From assembly GCF_038592985.1 (NCBI RefSeq), contig NZ_CP151951.1, positions 3,897,001-3,961,000 on the forward strand: a DNA stretch of 64,000 bases, in the 5' to 3' direction. Below are positions 26,044 through 35,677 of the stretch, in pieces. Made by a program: the position numbers and the translations under genes. A model generated the notes under the pieces. The model searched no databases, had not been told where the DNA came from, and saw only the letters and a program-made list of their open reading frames with translations. The DNA comes from Paenibacillus sp. FSL R10-2782 (GTDB taxonomy: Bacteria > Bacillota > Bacilli > Paenibacillales > Paenibacillaceae). How positions within the stretch are numbered: position 1 is the stretch's first letter; every line of letters begins with the position of its first letter.

Positions 26044-26918
26044 ATCCAATATTCCGCACGCAGTGCGGCTTTAAACCATCGGAGCGAGCGACAACGCTTG
26101 TTGGCCTGTACCTCCAGGCCACGCCGAATTACATACGGCAGTAGAGAAAGACCTGCATTTTCGATCTGAATCCGGTCGGTCTGATCTGCAAACAGTCTGC
26201 CTGGCACATCCGGTGGAGGTGATCCTTTTCGGCAATAATACAGCGTGGCGGCCAGACTGTAGATATCTGACACAGGCCCCTGCTGTGACCGATTAGAGTA
26301 GAACTCCAGCGGAGAGTAGCCCGCTGTGGTGAAGATCGGATGCTCCTTGCCTTCAAAATGTACAGCCGATCCGAAATCAAGCAGCTTGACATTGCCATTC
26401 TCACCGATCATAATGTTGCCTGGCTTAATATCCCGATGAATAATGCCTTTGTCATGAATGTATTCCATGGCATCAATTAAAGGCAGCAGTGCATGGTACA
26501 AAAAAGCAGGATCGGACGTTGGCGCATCCTCTTCCTTCATCACCCTGTCCAGCGTCTTGCCGGCACAATATTCCATGACCAGATAAGCGGTTCCATTTTC
26601 TTCAAAGTGATCTATATAACCGACAATACCTGGATGGGTTAATTCCTTGAGCATTTGCCCTTCACGCAAAAAATAATGCATAAACTCCACATATTTGAAT
26701 TGCATAGATGCACTGCAGGTCACCGTTTTTCGATCCGATCCCCGCAAAGCGAGCGCATTCGGAAAAAACTCCTTAACAATGACCTTTTCACGATTATCCA
26801 ACAGCCTTGCCGTATACACGATGGCCAGCTCACTGCGGGACAAGGCGCTTCGAATTTGATATGTATTTCGCAGCTTCGTATTGCGGGCAAGCAGATTCCC
26901 GCTTGTATCCACGATCAT
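26007..26918 (-). CDS. eukaryotic-like Ser/Thr protein kinase, soluble
   Basis: A 303-residue Hanks-type kinase filling the whole protein. The catalytic Lys is K49 (KVIVKEFFP), the catalytic loop HRDIKPGN (161-168) and the metal loop DFG (181-183). The activation segment ends GYSPLEFY in place of APE. The glycine-rich loop is degenerate (ALSRSELAIVY). No membrane segment or PASTA repeat, so it is unlike PrkC. With the PP2C and two FHA proteins nearby it forms a kinase-phosphatase-reader set. It should phosphorylate Thr/Ser of cluster components. Located convergent to the VWA gene. Confidence 0.88.
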   Translation of the reverse strand: MIVDTSGNLLARNTKLRNTYQIRSALSRSELAIVYTARLLDNREKVIVKEFFPNALALRGSDRKTVTCSASMQFKYVEFMHYFLREGQMLKELTHPGIVGYIDHFEENGTAYLVMEYCAGKTLDRVMKEEDAPTSDPAFLYHALLPLIDAMEYIHDKGIIHRDIKPGNIMIGENGNVKLLDFGSAVHFEGKEHPIFTTAGYSPLEFYSNRSQQGPVSDIYSLAATLYYCRKGSPPPDVPGRLFADQTDRIQIENAGLSLLPYVIRRGLEVQANKRCRSLRWFKAALRAEYWIKKGKRPTLTVR

Positions 26919-27014
26919 GACTCGTCCTCCTGTCAGGTTCTTAGCTTATGTCTTTTGTATATATCGGCTTATCACATATCTTTTTATTATACCGTATAAT
27001 CGAATAATGGAAAA

Positions 27015-27062
27015 ACAAATAACCTGCCATAATCTCCCTCAGAGAAATGATGACAGGTCTTT
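27015..27062 (-). terminator. probable terminator of the OFA transporter gene
   Basis: ACCTG(C)CAT pairs with ATG(A)CAGGT around a loop. On the minus strand it is followed by TATTTGTTTTT. Confidence 0.55.
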
Positions 27063-27096
27063 TGGCATTCATCTGGTACTTTGTTCTCAATCCCTT

Positions 27097-28344
27097 TTAA
27101 CCCAGCTTCGTTTCAGGCTTCATGCTGCGCATGCTGTTGGTATTTTTCTTCCGTTGGCTGCGCAAATTGCCTTGATCCGGGGTACGGATGGTGAGTGCAA
27201 TCAAGAACGATACGACACACAGCACAGCAATCGTGGTAAAGGTCGGGATGAATCCGCCGAGCAAGGCTGCGATAAAGGATCCCGCCAGCGCACCGAGGCC
27301 AAAGCCCTGATACACGATACCGTAGTTTTTGCTTTGATTTTTTAGACCGAAGAAATCAGCTACGATGGCAGGAAAGACTGTAATGTTACCACCGAAGCAG
27401 AATGCAATCCCTGCTACACAGGCAAAGAACAAACCGTAATTCAGCGGCACCAGACTCAGCACTGCAACTGCGACCGCTGTTGTTAGCAGCGCACCTGCTA
27501 CTACTTTCAGACGACCGACTTTATCCGACAGCGCACCTAATATGATCCGACCCGCCGTGTTGAAAATAGCGACCATAGCAACCGCATTAGCGGCTGTAGC
27601 TACATCCAGCCCCGCCATCCGTACGCCGATATCCTTTACAACTCCAATCAGATACAAGCCACTCATACAAGCTGTGAAGAACATAACGAATAACAGATAA
27701 GCCTGCTTGGTGCGCAGCATTTCTTTTACAGTGTAATCACGCTGCACAATTCCATTTTGTACCGAAGGCTTGTTCACGACTGCTGCTTCCCGTACCAGGA
27801 AGGAACCGCCCACAATCATGATCAGCACGATCATGCCCCAATACAGAAATGCCTGCGATACGCCAACGGACTGAATTAACGAACCATTGATATACTTAAA
27901 TATAAGACTGCCTGTTCCGTATGCCCCAACCGAGATACCTGAAATGAGTCCTTTTCTCTCGGGGAACCATTTGATCAGATTCGACAGTGATGTAATATAA
28001 GCCGTACCATCCGCAAAACCTACGACAATACCCGCCAAAATGTACAACAGGGACAGAGAAGTTACCTGTGAGCTGAGCATAAGTCCTGCGCCCAACAAAA
28101 CGCCAGCGCACAAAATCAGACGACGTAGTCCCCATTTATCCTGTAGCTTGCCTGCGAATAACGTAGCAAACGCCAGCGCAAAGCTGGTAATCGAAAATGT
28201 AATGGCGACCGAGCTGAGATTCCAGCCAAAGCGATCCACCAGCGGTTGATTAAATAAACTCCATGTGTAAATCGTTCCTAAACCCATTTGGACAATAATC
28301 GTTCCAAGCACGACCAGCCAACGGTTTCCGCTGTTTGTTTTCAT
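27097..28344 (-). CDS. OFA-family MFS transporter (YhjX-like)
   Basis: A 415-residue, twelve-helix transporter of the oxalate:formate antiporter family (TC 2.A.1.11). GTIYTWSLFNQPLVDRFGW near the start, GKLQDKWGLRR, GFADGTAYITSLSNLIKWFPERKGLISGISVGAYGTGSLIF and GFGLGALAG are family landmarks. It resembles E. coli YhjX, which is induced through the pyruvate-responsive YpdA/YpdB system. Here the gene lies directly downstream of a LytS/LytTR pair and behind a YpdB-type operator. A monocarboxylate such as pyruvate is the likely substrate, by analogy. Confidence 0.88.
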   Translation of the reverse strand: MKTNSGNRWLVVLGTIIVQMGLGTIYTWSLFNQPLVDRFGWNLSSVAITFSITSFALAFATLFAGKLQDKWGLRRLILCAGVLLGAGLMLSSQVTSLSLLYILAGIVVGFADGTAYITSLSNLIKWFPERKGLISGISVGAYGTGSLIFKYINGSLIQSVGVSQAFLYWGMIVLIMIVGGSFLVREAAVVNKPSVQNGIVQRDYTVKEMLRTKQAYLLFVMFFTACMSGLYLIGVVKDIGVRMAGLDVATAANAVAMVAIFNTAGRIILGALSDKVGRLKVVAGALLTTAVAVAVLSLVPLNYGLFFACVAGIAFCFGGNITVFPAIVADFFGLKNQSKNYGIVYQGFGLGALAGSFIAALLGGFIPTFTTIAVLCVVSFLIALTIRTPDQGNLRSQRKKNTNSMRSMKPETKLG

Positions 28345-28385
28345 ATAAATCTCCTCTTTTCATTCCGGCTCTACCGCTTCAATTC

Positions 28386-28399
28386 GTTATCATGATAAC
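28386..28399. promoter_or_regulatory. perfect palindrome in the OFA gene leader
   Basis: GTTATCATGATAAC, a 14-base perfect palindrome 42 bases before the start codon and downstream of the inferred transcription start. Possibly a repressor operator; the protein is unknown. Confidence 0.45.
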
Positions 28400-28464
28400 C
28401 GGGAATCCAGTACGCTTTGCGTCTTGGGAGAAGCAAGTCTGTAAGGATTCTCTCTACATGGATC

Positions 28465-28470
28465 ATTATA
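28465..28470 (-). promoter_or_regulatory. -10 element of the OFA transporter promoter
   Basis: TATAAT on the minus strand, 33 bases downstream of the proximal LytTR repeat. The -35 region at 17-base spacing is poor (GATTTC), as expected for an activator-dependent promoter. Confidence 0.55.
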
Positions 28471-28502
28471 ACGCTGCATCTTAGCCAGAAATCGTTTGAG
28501 GA

Positions 28503-28533
28503 ATGAAATGCACCTATAGCGGAATGAAATGCC
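28503..28533 (-). promoter_or_regulatory. LytTR-type direct-repeat operator (YpdB-like)
   Basis: On the minus strand GGCATTTCAT (28524-28533), 11 bases, then TGCATTTCAT (28503-28512): two direct repeats one LytTR spacing (21 bases) apart. From memory this is the same motif and spacing reported for E. coli YpdB at yhjX. It begins 2 bases after the regulator's stop codon and lies upstream of the OFA gene. Confidence 0.8.
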
Positions 28534-28534
28534 T

Positions 28535-29299
28535 TTATAGCCGCATAATTTGCCGAAATTCCTTGGCCTTGCTGCGGCTTACCGGAATCTCCGCGTCCAA
28601 ACCGCGCAAGCGCAGGAGGTACGTATGATTGAACCAAGGTACAATTTCACGGATCTGCGACAGATTAACCGTGTAGGATCGGTGACAGCGAAAAAAGTCC
28701 TGCTGCGGCAGTCGGGCATGAAATTCCGAGATGCTCATCGGCATCGTATATTCCTCATGTCTAGTAAAGACAAGGGTGACCTTTTCCTGTGCGCACGCAT
28801 AATAAATATCGTTGGCATCCGTTACGATGATTTTGTCGTTTTTCAGCAGATTGATACGGCCCGGGGCGCTAACGATGCTAGTTTCAGCAGGTCGGGGCTG
28901 CGCAGGCTGGGCAGTCTCCTGTACCTGAACGTCCCGCTGCTCGTATGCATTTTCCAGCTTGCGCAGCATGGCGGCGATCCGCTTTTCATCATACGGCTTG
29001 AGGATGTAATCAAATGCCTCCAGTTCGAAAGCCTGCGCCGCATGCTCTTTGTAGGCGGTCGTAAAAATAATATAAGGCTTTTTGGCAAATTTGCTAATGT
29101 TCTGCGCCAGCAGCATCCCGTCCAGAGAAGGAATGTTAATATCCAGAAAAATAGCGTCCGTCTCATGGTCCTGCAAAAAACGGAACACGTCCAGCCCGTC
29201 CTCAAAGCTGTCCGTCACTTCAATATGGCTGTGGGTCTGAATAAGATACTCCAGCTCTTCACGCGCCGGAATTTCATCTTCTACAATGATGGCCTTCAT
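28535..29299 (-). CDS. LytTR-family response regulator
   Basis: A 254-residue regulator: receiver domain (1-120) with phospho-acceptor D53 in [12 protein letters not shown] and K at [10 protein letters not shown], a Gln/Pro-rich linker, then a LytTR DNA-binding domain (about 150-254: [49 protein letters not shown]). It should activate the OFA gene at the operator directly downstream. ATG overlaps the kinase stop by 4 bases (ATGA). Closest named relatives are YpdB, BtsR and LytR/LytT; genomic context favours a YpdB-like role. Confidence 0.92.
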   Translation of the reverse strand: MKAIIVEDEIPAREELEYLIQTHSHIEVTDSFEDGLDVFRFLQDHETDAIFLDINIPSLDGMLLAQNISKFAKKPYIIFTTAYKEHAAQAFELEAFDYILKPYDEKRIAAMLRKLENAYEQRDVQVQETAQPAQPRPAETSIVSAPGRINLLKNDKIIVTDANDIYYACAQEKVTLVFTRHEEYTMPMSISEFHARLPQQDFFRCHRSYTVNLSQIREIVPWFNHTYLLRLRGLDAEIPVSRSKAKEFRQIMRL

Positions 29300-30957
29300 G
29301 ACTGCTCCTTTGGTATGTCAAAATAAACTTCGGTGCCTTGCTCATGCTTGAGAATAATAACCCCTTCTCCATACATGAGCTTGAGTCGTCTATGCACATT
29401 ATACAAGCCAATTTGTTTGGCCGGAACCCGATCATGATACAGGTTATCCACGACATCATCCCGTATGCCTACTCCTGTATCTGCCACAGAAATCCGCACC
29501 TTTTCTCCTCGATCCTTTACGGAAATGGTCACTGTACCCGGTCCCTTTTTCTTGAGAATTCCATGATTAATCGCATTCTCAACCAGCGGCTGAATGATAA
29601 GGCTTGGAATGCGCACGGACACCTCGTCCATCACATACTCCACCTGAAGCCGGTTCCCGAAGCGGGCTTTTTCAATTTCCACGTAATCAGACACCTGCTG
29701 AAGCTCCTTATGAATTTCGATCACATCATCATTCAGCTCCAAATTATAACGCAGATATCCCGACAAATTAATAATCAGCTCTCGTGCCTTATCCGGCTTG
29801 GTGCGCGTCGTAGAGGCAATGGCGTTCAGCGCGTTGAACAGAAAATGCGGATTGATTTTAGTCTGGAGCGCCTTCAACTCGGCTTTATTCGCCGCTTCCT
29901 TAATTTGCTCCACACGCGATACTTCCATTAACGTGGATATAATTTGGGACAAGCCAATCGCCATTGTTTGCAACGGGTACGTGATTTTATAAGCTTTGCG
30001 GTAGTAAATTTTCAGGGTTCCGGTAACCTCTCCCCGTTCCTCCAACGGGATAATGAGCAGAGACTGGATTTGGGGTGTTTTATCGTCGGCAATATGGTTG
30101 CGAATCGTGATTTTACCGCTGCGGATCGTCGATTTGGTCACATCGCTAATGATCTCGTCGCCGATATGATAACGTTCCTCTCCAAAACCAACGTAGGCCA
30201 ATACATCCCTGGTATCCGTAATCGCCACCGCGTCCGCCTTGATATCCTCCTTAATGATCGAACAAATGGTATGCAGCGATTCGGCATTAATGGAGCGAAA
30301 ATAAGGCAGCGTCTTGTTGGCAATATCTAGAGCCAGCTTGGCCTGTCTGGCCGCGATATTTTCCTTTTCCCCCTCGACACTCTGAATCAGCAGAACGATC
30401 AGACCGACGCTGACTTCCCCGATAATCATGGGCAGGCCAATTTTCGAAACGATATCCAAACCAAGCTCGTAGGGTTCTGCCATCATCAGAATGAGCAGCA
30501 TCGTCAACGCTTCGCAGATCATCCCTGCGGCGATACCGACCAGCCATCTCTTGGAACGGTCAACCCGGCGGCCAATGTACCCCGACACCACACCTGCCAG
30601 AATACTCGTAATCAGACACGGAATTGAGGTCACTCCCCCGATATCAATCAGATAACGGTGGATACCCGATACAATACCTGTAATAATCCCGACCCACGGC
30701 CCAAACAAAATGCCACCCGCCATAATCGCAATAATCCGAACATTGACGAGCGACCCTTCGACTTCGATCCCGGTATAGGTGCCGAACAGCGCAAACATAC
30801 AAAAAATCATCGTCAATAGCGTCAGCTCTGCCGGGGAATGGCTGTTCTTTTGCAAGGTTTCCTTAAACCGGGGAATACGGGTAATAAAAAATAGACAAAT
30901 CAGCAACAACGCTGCGCGTTCAAATAGCTGCATCAGCATTTCCAAAAAGCCGTTCAC
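29296..30957 (-). CDS. LytS/YpdA-type sensor histidine kinase
   Basis: A 553-residue membrane sensor. A 5TM-LYT module (about 1-195: [49 protein letters not shown]) is followed by a GAF-type domain (about 210-350). The His-kinase dimer motif is [13 protein letters not shown] and a HATPase domain contains NAINHGI and ADTGVGI. I chose GTG 30957, with GGGAGG 7 bases upstream; an in-frame TTG/ATG opening further upstream has weaker signals. Relatives respond to extracellular pyruvate or to cell-wall state. Overlaps its regulator by 4 bases. Confidence 0.9.
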   Translation of the reverse strand: MNGFLEMLMQLFERAALLLICLFFITRIPRFKETLQKNSHSPAELTLLTMIFCMFALFGTYTGIEVEGSLVNVRIIAIMAGGILFGPWVGIITGIVSGIHRYLIDIGGVTSIPCLITSILAGVVSGYIGRRVDRSKRWLVGIAAGMICEALTMLLILMMAEPYELGLDIVSKIGLPMIIGEVSVGLIVLLIQSVEGEKENIAARQAKLALDIANKTLPYFRSINAESLHTICSIIKEDIKADAVAITDTRDVLAYVGFGEERYHIGDEIISDVTKSTIRSGKITIRNHIADDKTPQIQSLLIIPLEERGEVTGTLKIYYRKAYKITYPLQTMAIGLSQIISTLMEVSRVEQIKEAANKAELKALQTKINPHFLFNALNAIASTTRTKPDKARELIINLSGYLRYNLELNDDVIEIHKELQQVSDYVEIEKARFGNRLQVEYVMDEVSVRIPSLIIQPLVENAINHGILKKKGPGTVTISVKDRGEKVRISVADTGVGIRDDVVDNLYHDRVPAKQIGLYNVHRRLKLMYGEGVIILKHEQGTEVYFDIPKEQS

Positions 30958-31009
30958 ATGCGTTCCTCCCAAATATAAACCCATCATCAAGCCTTCTCTA
31001 CCCCACTCA

Positions 31010-32002
31010 CTATTCACATATTTCAAGATCAATCATGCCATTCCGGGCACGAATACTCGCCTTCCCGCCAATCGGATATGTAAATTGCGGTGTGGTGTGT
31101 CCGAAATCCGCATCTGCGATCACCGGAATCGAGGCCAGTTCCTTTTTCGAGCTAATGATTTGCCGCAGCAATTTTCCCGTCATATGAGAAGCCTGCTGAA
31201 AACGCCCGATGATGATTCCTCTCACCTGATCGAAGCCCGGCTGGTGCAGCAGGGATTGCAAATCCCGATCAAACGTAGCAGGAGAGCTTTCATAATCATC
31301 CTCAACCAATAGAATCGTTCCTTCCAGACTCGGCATATACGGTGTTCCCTGCAACAAATTCAGGCTACACAGGTTTCCACCCACAATCGTACCCTGTGCT
31401 TCTCCTTCACGAATCGCATAAGGACCCGCATTGCGGTGAAAGATTCGTTGATCCTGATCCAGATACCAGGTATCGTCACTCCACTCAGGCGAGGACTGAA
31501 TTTGGATACTCCCCTCCTCCAACATCATTTTCTGAAAATACGCTAATGTATATTCATTTCCTTGCAACATGCCGAACGTCAAAAAATGAGGTCCTGCATA
31601 CGTGATAAGCCCTGTTTTTGCATATATGGCATGACTTAAAGCAGTAATATCCGAATAACCACATAACCGTTTAGGATGAGCGCCAATCAGTTCATAGTCA
31701 AGGTGGGCAAGGAGCTGATTAGCATTATACCCGCCAATGGCAGTCAAAATGCCCTTCACCTTCGGATCAGCAAAAGCTTCGTGCAAATCTGCTACTCTGG
31801 ATTCTATTGAGGAAGATGTAAAATCATCACTTTCCAGCACATGCTGCGAAAAGCTTACCACAAATCCGAGCTGCTCCAGCTTTTGCTGGGCGATCAGGCG
31901 ATTTTTCTCGGAAACGATAGACAAACTTCTGGACGGCGAAAGAATGCGTATCTCGTCTCCAGCCTTTAGTTTGGGCGCTTGCTTTCCGATGATCATGGTC
32001 AT
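31010..32002 (-). CDS. LD-carboxypeptidase, S66 (LdcA/MccF) family
   Basis: A 330-residue serine peptidase-like enzyme. S66 proteins cleave the L-Lys/DAP-D-Ala bond of murein tetrapeptides or hydrolyse microcin-type acyl-adenylates. The nucleophile is S117 in [11 protein letters not shown]. Other landmarks are [34 protein letters not shown] and [44 protein letters not shown] carries the expected C-terminal His. Without a signal peptide it is cytoplasmic, fitting murein recycling or immunity. GGGGGAA stands directly before the ATG; a second ATG two codons on would have better spacing. Confidence 0.88.
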   Translation of the reverse strand: MTMIIGKQAPKLKAGDEIRILSPSRSLSIVSEKNRLIAQQKLEQLGFVVSFSQHVLESDDFTSSSIESRVADLHEAFADPKVKGILTAIGGYNANQLLAHLDYELIGAHPKRLCGYSDITALSHAIYAKTGLITYAGPHFLTFGMLQGNEYTLAYFQKMMLEEGSIQIQSSPEWSDDTWYLDQDQRIFHRNAGPYAIREGEAQGTIVGGNLCSLNLLQGTPYMPSLEGTILLVEDDYESSPATFDRDLQSLLHQPGFDQVRGIIIGRFQQASHMTGKLLRQIISSKKELASIPVIADADFGHTTPQFTYPIGGKASIRARNGMIDLEICE

Positions 32003-32205
32003 TTCCCCCTATATACGAAGCATTTAAAACTGCCACAAATTATACCATCAACTTCCATCAAATTATACCTTTTAGAAATACGCTCTCCATTAGCCCGATG
32101 ATAAGCTATCAATATTCAAAATCGGCATAACCGCTGCGACAACAAAACCTACTCCATTAGACACACACATCGAGGGATTAGATAATGCCGGGACATATGT
32201 AAACG

Positions 32206-32240
32206 CAAAAAATCGCCCCCTGATCAGGGAGCGATTTTAC
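32206..32240 (-). terminator. terminator of the L25/Ctc gene
   Basis: AAAATCGCTCCCTGA pairs with TCAGGGGGCGATTTT. On the minus strand it ends in TTTTTTGCG. The remainder of 32003-32205 has no gene. Confidence 0.8.
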
Positions 32241-32301
32241 ATTTATCTTTGAATAGCCGTCTTTAGCAGGAAGGCACTCATCTATTCGATGACCTACAGC
32301 A

Positions 32302-32943
32302 TCAGGCTTCCTTGTTTTCGGAAGCCTTTTCTGTACCTTCTGTTGCAGCTGCATCGCCTGCCACAGCAGCATTTTCCACCTCAACCGAACGCGGAACGAT
32401 AATGGAAGCAAGCAGCTCTTCCTCAGGAACGTGCAACGTTACTCCTTTAGGAAGTTTCAGGTCGCTTGCGCTCAGCTTGTCACCAACATCCAGTGCGGAT
32501 ACATCCACCTCAAGGGTAGATGGCAGGTCAGCAGGAAGACCCTCAACTTCGACCTCGGTTTCCTGGATTTGCAGAATACCGCCCGTTTTTGTACCTACAG
32601 GTGTACCCTGATAATCAATAGAAACCCGTACGCGAAGGGGCTTATTTTTGGAAATTTTCAGAAAATCGGCATGCAACCAATGGTTGTCACGCTGCTGATA
32701 ATCCTTAATGATGACCGGAATGGTTTCTCCCCCCTCTACTGTGAGGTTGAACACCTCGGAACGTCCGGTTCTGACTACTTTATTAAATTCTTTGGCATCA
32801 ACATGTACAGGGGTTCCTTCAAGCTCAGAGCCGTAAACCACAGCTGGAATCCGTCCTTTTAACCTCAATCCACGAAGTGCCGAACCCTTCTTCTCTGTTC
32901 TCGGCTGGGCGGTCAGTTGAATACTTCCTCCATTAGAACTCAT
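32302..32943 (-). CDS. rplY: 50S ribosomal protein L25, general-stress (Ctc) type
   Basis: A 213-residue protein of the bL25/Ctc TL5-type family that binds 5S rRNA. The L25 domain (about 5-95) has LRGLRLKGRIPAVVYGSELEG and VFNLTVEGG. The TL5 C-terminal domain (about 100-190) has GTPVGTKTGGILQIQETEVEVEGLPADLPS. An Ala/Glu-rich tail ends ENKEA. The ATG at 32943 follows AAGGAGG by 10 bases; an upstream TTG is too close to it. In Bacillus ctc is sigma-B induced; I could not confirm such a promoter here. Confidence 0.93.
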   Translation of the reverse strand: MSSNGGSIQLTAQPRTEKKGSALRGLRLKGRIPAVVYGSELEGTPVHVDAKEFNKVVRTGRSEVFNLTVEGGETIPVIIKDYQQRDNHWLHADFLKISKNKPLRVRVSIDYQGTPVGTKTGGILQIQETEVEVEGLPADLPSTLEVDVSALDVGDKLSASDLKLPKGVTLHVPEEELLASIIVPRSVEVENAAVAGDAAATEGTEKASENKEA

Positions 32944-33107
32944 GATATACAACCTCCTTCAGGTTACCTTACAAATGATTATTCCTTAAGAATCTTGCCT
33001 GTTCACCAGTCGCACTACAAGGTATAAGCCAGCAAGCTGGCAAAACCAAACAAGTCCATAATTCTATATTACCCCTTTTTTCTGAAACTGACACACGTTT
33101 GCATAAA

Positions 33108-33145
33108 AAAATAGCATTTCTCGAAATCCTCGAAAAATGCTATTC
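33108..33145 (-). terminator. terminator of the pullulanase gene
   Basis: AATAGCATTT...TCGA pairs with TCGA...AAATGCTATT and on the minus strand ends in TTTTTTTATG. Confidence 0.8.
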
Positions 33146-33175
33146 AATGTACGAAAGACAACCACCCCTATAAAG

Positions 33176-35677
33176 CTATCCTGCCCGGTTGTCGTTGACC
33201 AGCAGCAAATATTCTTCTCTGCCACTATGAATCAATACCTGCATCACAGATCGGTTCAGGTCTACATCAATATACCGATCGGCCTCAATATCCTTGGCAT
33301 CCCACTGATTGAGGCGGACGATGTAGCCGATACGCCGCACATGAGGAGCCACTTGAATACGCGCTACTGCGCGACCGTCATCCAATTCACTCAATTCTAC
33401 ATGTCCGTCCCGGCATCCGGTGCCCCATACCCACACATTCCAACCGGAATATTGTCGATCCGCACGCTCGTAAATCAACTCAATGGTGCGATACAATGCC
33501 GCTTCTTCGTAGTGACCTGCGATTTCTTGGTCTGTTCCCTCATCCGAACCTTCCAATCCGTTCTCCCCTAGCTCGGTCGTCTGATCCTGTAAAGTCAAAA
33601 GGGATGGCTGAGCGGGTTCCTCCTGATCATACAGTACCATCATCGACCAGCGCGAAACGGTCACACGATGGCCTGCTACTCCATACCGTATCTCATTTCC
33701 AGCCCCGTGAGCATCCACAACGACATGCCAGCGATCCGATTCCGCAGGCAGCAGTATTGTCTGCTCCGTATCCGAGCCGTTATAAATCACCACAATTTGA
33801 TTCCAGGCATCGCCGTTAGCATGGTGCCTCAATGCAAAAGCTACCACATGCCCGCTGCTGTGCAGCACTTCCATATGCTGCTCCACCAACTCCCGGTGAT
33901 CCATCCGGAATGCCGGATGACTGCGCCGTAAAGCGATTAACCCCTGATAGTAATCAAATACGGGACGAAATCTCGCCTTGTTCTCCCAGCGAATAGCATT
34001 CACCACATCCACACTACGGTAGCTATTATGGTCTCCATATTTGGAGCGCAACAGTTCATCACCTGCATGGATAAAGGGAATGCCCTGGGAGGTTAGCACC
34101 ATGCCGTTTGCCAGTAAGGATTTGCGTACGGTTTCATTCTCCAGCAAGTCATGCTCATTCACTTCCCGGTAGGGGTCTGCATCCGTCACGGCTTGTTCGG
34201 CCGCCCTTCCATCCTGCGGCTGACCCTGCTCCCATTGAGGAAAACCGCAGCGTTCCCGCAAATGCTGTACCGTCAAAATTTTATCCCACAGATTGAGATT
34301 ATCGTGAGCCGTGACATAATTGACCGTTTCCGAAGGTTGAGCCGTAAAATCATGAATAGCTCCAAAAACACCTTTAAGCACCAGTTCCTCCTGATCCCAT
34401 GCCCCCGTGGCAAAGCCACTTGTGGTACCATCACTGTCACCCTTAATAGCAGAACGATAGTTGTCATTGAAGACGGCAAAGCCTTTGTCCCGTTGTGTTC
34501 CTTTTAACGTCAGCAGAGGCTGCGGGGATTCTCCCCCCGTCCAAGGCTCTCCATAGATAAGCAGATCGGGACGAACCTCAGAGCGAAGCTCCTGTGTAAG
34601 CTGCTCCACCGTCGGGGTATCTATCAGTCCCATCAGATCAAAACGGAAGCCATCTATATGATATTCCTCTGCCCAATAGCGCAGTGAATCCTTGATATAC
34701 TTGCGAACCATCGGGCGTTCGCTTGCCACCTCATTACCCACACCCGAGCCGTTGGAGAGCTGCCCATGCTCATCCGTACGGTAATAGTAACCCGGTACAA
34801 CGGGCTCAAACGGTCCTTTTTCCACCGAGAAGGTATGGTTGTATACGACGTCCATAATGACACCGATGCCAGCAGTATGCAGGGATTGCACCAGCAGCTT
34901 CAACTCCCGTATTCGTGCCTCCGGGTCAGCCGGATTCGAGGAATAAGATCCCTCAGGCACATTATAGTGCTGCGGATCATAGCCCCAGTTATATTCCGTG
35001 CCCTGCTCCGCAAAATCATTCACCGTATAGAAGTCAGCCACCGGAAGCAGATGAACATGTGTAATGCCCAGCTCCAGCAAATGATCCAGTCCGATGCTGT
35101 TGCCTGCCGTATCTTTTAGTCCCGTATACGTAAAGGCGGCAAACCGTCCTTGTGCGGCAGATAAGCCTTTTTCTCCAGTATTAAAATGTGTATCCATTGA
35201 AAAATCACGCACATGAAGCTCATATATAATGGCATCCGTAGCCCGAACAAGTGTGGGACCGGCATCCTCTTTCCATCCATCCGGATGGGTTTGAGCCAAA
35301 TCAACAATGGCCGTACGCTGTCCATTGGCTGATACCGCTGTCGCATAAGGGTCGGCTGCATAATAAAGTGTGTCGTCTGCCCATTTCAGCCTGTACATGT
35401 AATAATACTTGTTCCAGTCGCCTTCCAGCTCTACGGACCATACACCACGCTCATCACGGCTCATCGGAAATTCCCGGCCGCCACTATGGTCCTGAACATT
35501 CCCCTCCTGGTCGTACAATCCAGCGTTGTCATACAGCGCTACATGGACCTGCTTCGCAGTCGGTGCCCATATTTTAAACATGCTTCCCGCAGGCGTATAA
35601 GTAAGACCCAAATCATGGCCTTCATATGTGGGATACGTTGTGTGCTCAAGCTCCTTGAGTTGATTGAAATCAGACAT
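33176..35677 (-). CDS. pulA: type I pullulanase, cytoplasmic, with C-terminal CBM41-like domain
   Basis: An 833-residue alpha-1,6-glucan debranching enzyme of GH13 subfamily 14. It lacks a signal peptide. A CBM48-like domain (about 20-115, GSMFKIWAPTAKQVHVAL) precedes the catalytic barrel. The type I signature YNWGYDP is at 229-235, the nucleophile D347 (GFRFDLMG), acid/base E377 (YGEPW) and stabiliser D459 (TAHDN). After the usual C-terminal beta domain an acidic linker leads to about 725-830 (IELIYERADRQYSGWNVWVWG). This part looks like a pullulanase-associated CBM41, normally found at the N-terminus of secreted enzymes. Monocistronic. Likely degrades glycogen or imported maltodextrins. Confidence 0.92.
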   Translation of the reverse strand: MSDFNQLKELEHTTYPTYEGHDLGLTYTPAGSMFKIWAPTAKQVHVALYDNAGLYDQEGNVQDHSGGREFPMSRDERGVWSVELEGDWNKYYYMYRLKWADDTLYYAADPYATAVSANGQRTAIVDLAQTHPDGWKEDAGPTLVRATDAIIYELHVRDFSMDTHFNTGEKGLSAAQGRFAAFTYTGLKDTAGNSIGLDHLLELGITHVHLLPVADFYTVNDFAEQGTEYNWGYDPQHYNVPEGSYSSNPADPEARIRELKLLVQSLHTAGIGVIMDVVYNHTFSVEKGPFEPVVPGYYYRTDEHGQLSNGSGVGNEVASERPMVRKYIKDSLRYWAEEYHIDGFRFDLMGLIDTPTVEQLTQELRSEVRPDLLIYGEPWTGGESPQPLLTLKGTQRDKGFAVFNDNYRSAIKGDSDGTTSGFATGAWDQEELVLKGVFGAIHDFTAQPSETVNYVTAHDNLNLWDKILTVQHLRERCGFPQWEQGQPQDGRAAEQAVTDADPYREVNEHDLLENETVRKSLLANGMVLTSQGIPFIHAGDELLRSKYGDHNSYRSVDVVNAIRWENKARFRPVFDYYQGLIALRRSHPAFRMDHRELVEQHMEVLHSSGHVVAFALRHHANGDAWNQIVVIYNGSDTEQTILLPAESDRWHVVVDAHGAGNEIRYGVAGHRVTVSRWSMMVLYDQEEPAQPSLLTLQDQTTELGENGLEGSDEGTDQEIAGHYEEAALYRTIELIYERADRQYSGWNVWVWGTGCRDGHVELSELDDGRAVARIQVAPHVRRIGYIVRLNQWDAKDIEADRYIDVDLNRSVMQVLIHSGREEYLLLVNDNRAG

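Noticed and set aside
9648..26918. Prophage or R-type tailocin
   Set aside because: No holin, lysin, terminase, capsid, integrase or tape-measure gene is visible, and kinase/FHA/PP2C genes are not typical of tailocins.
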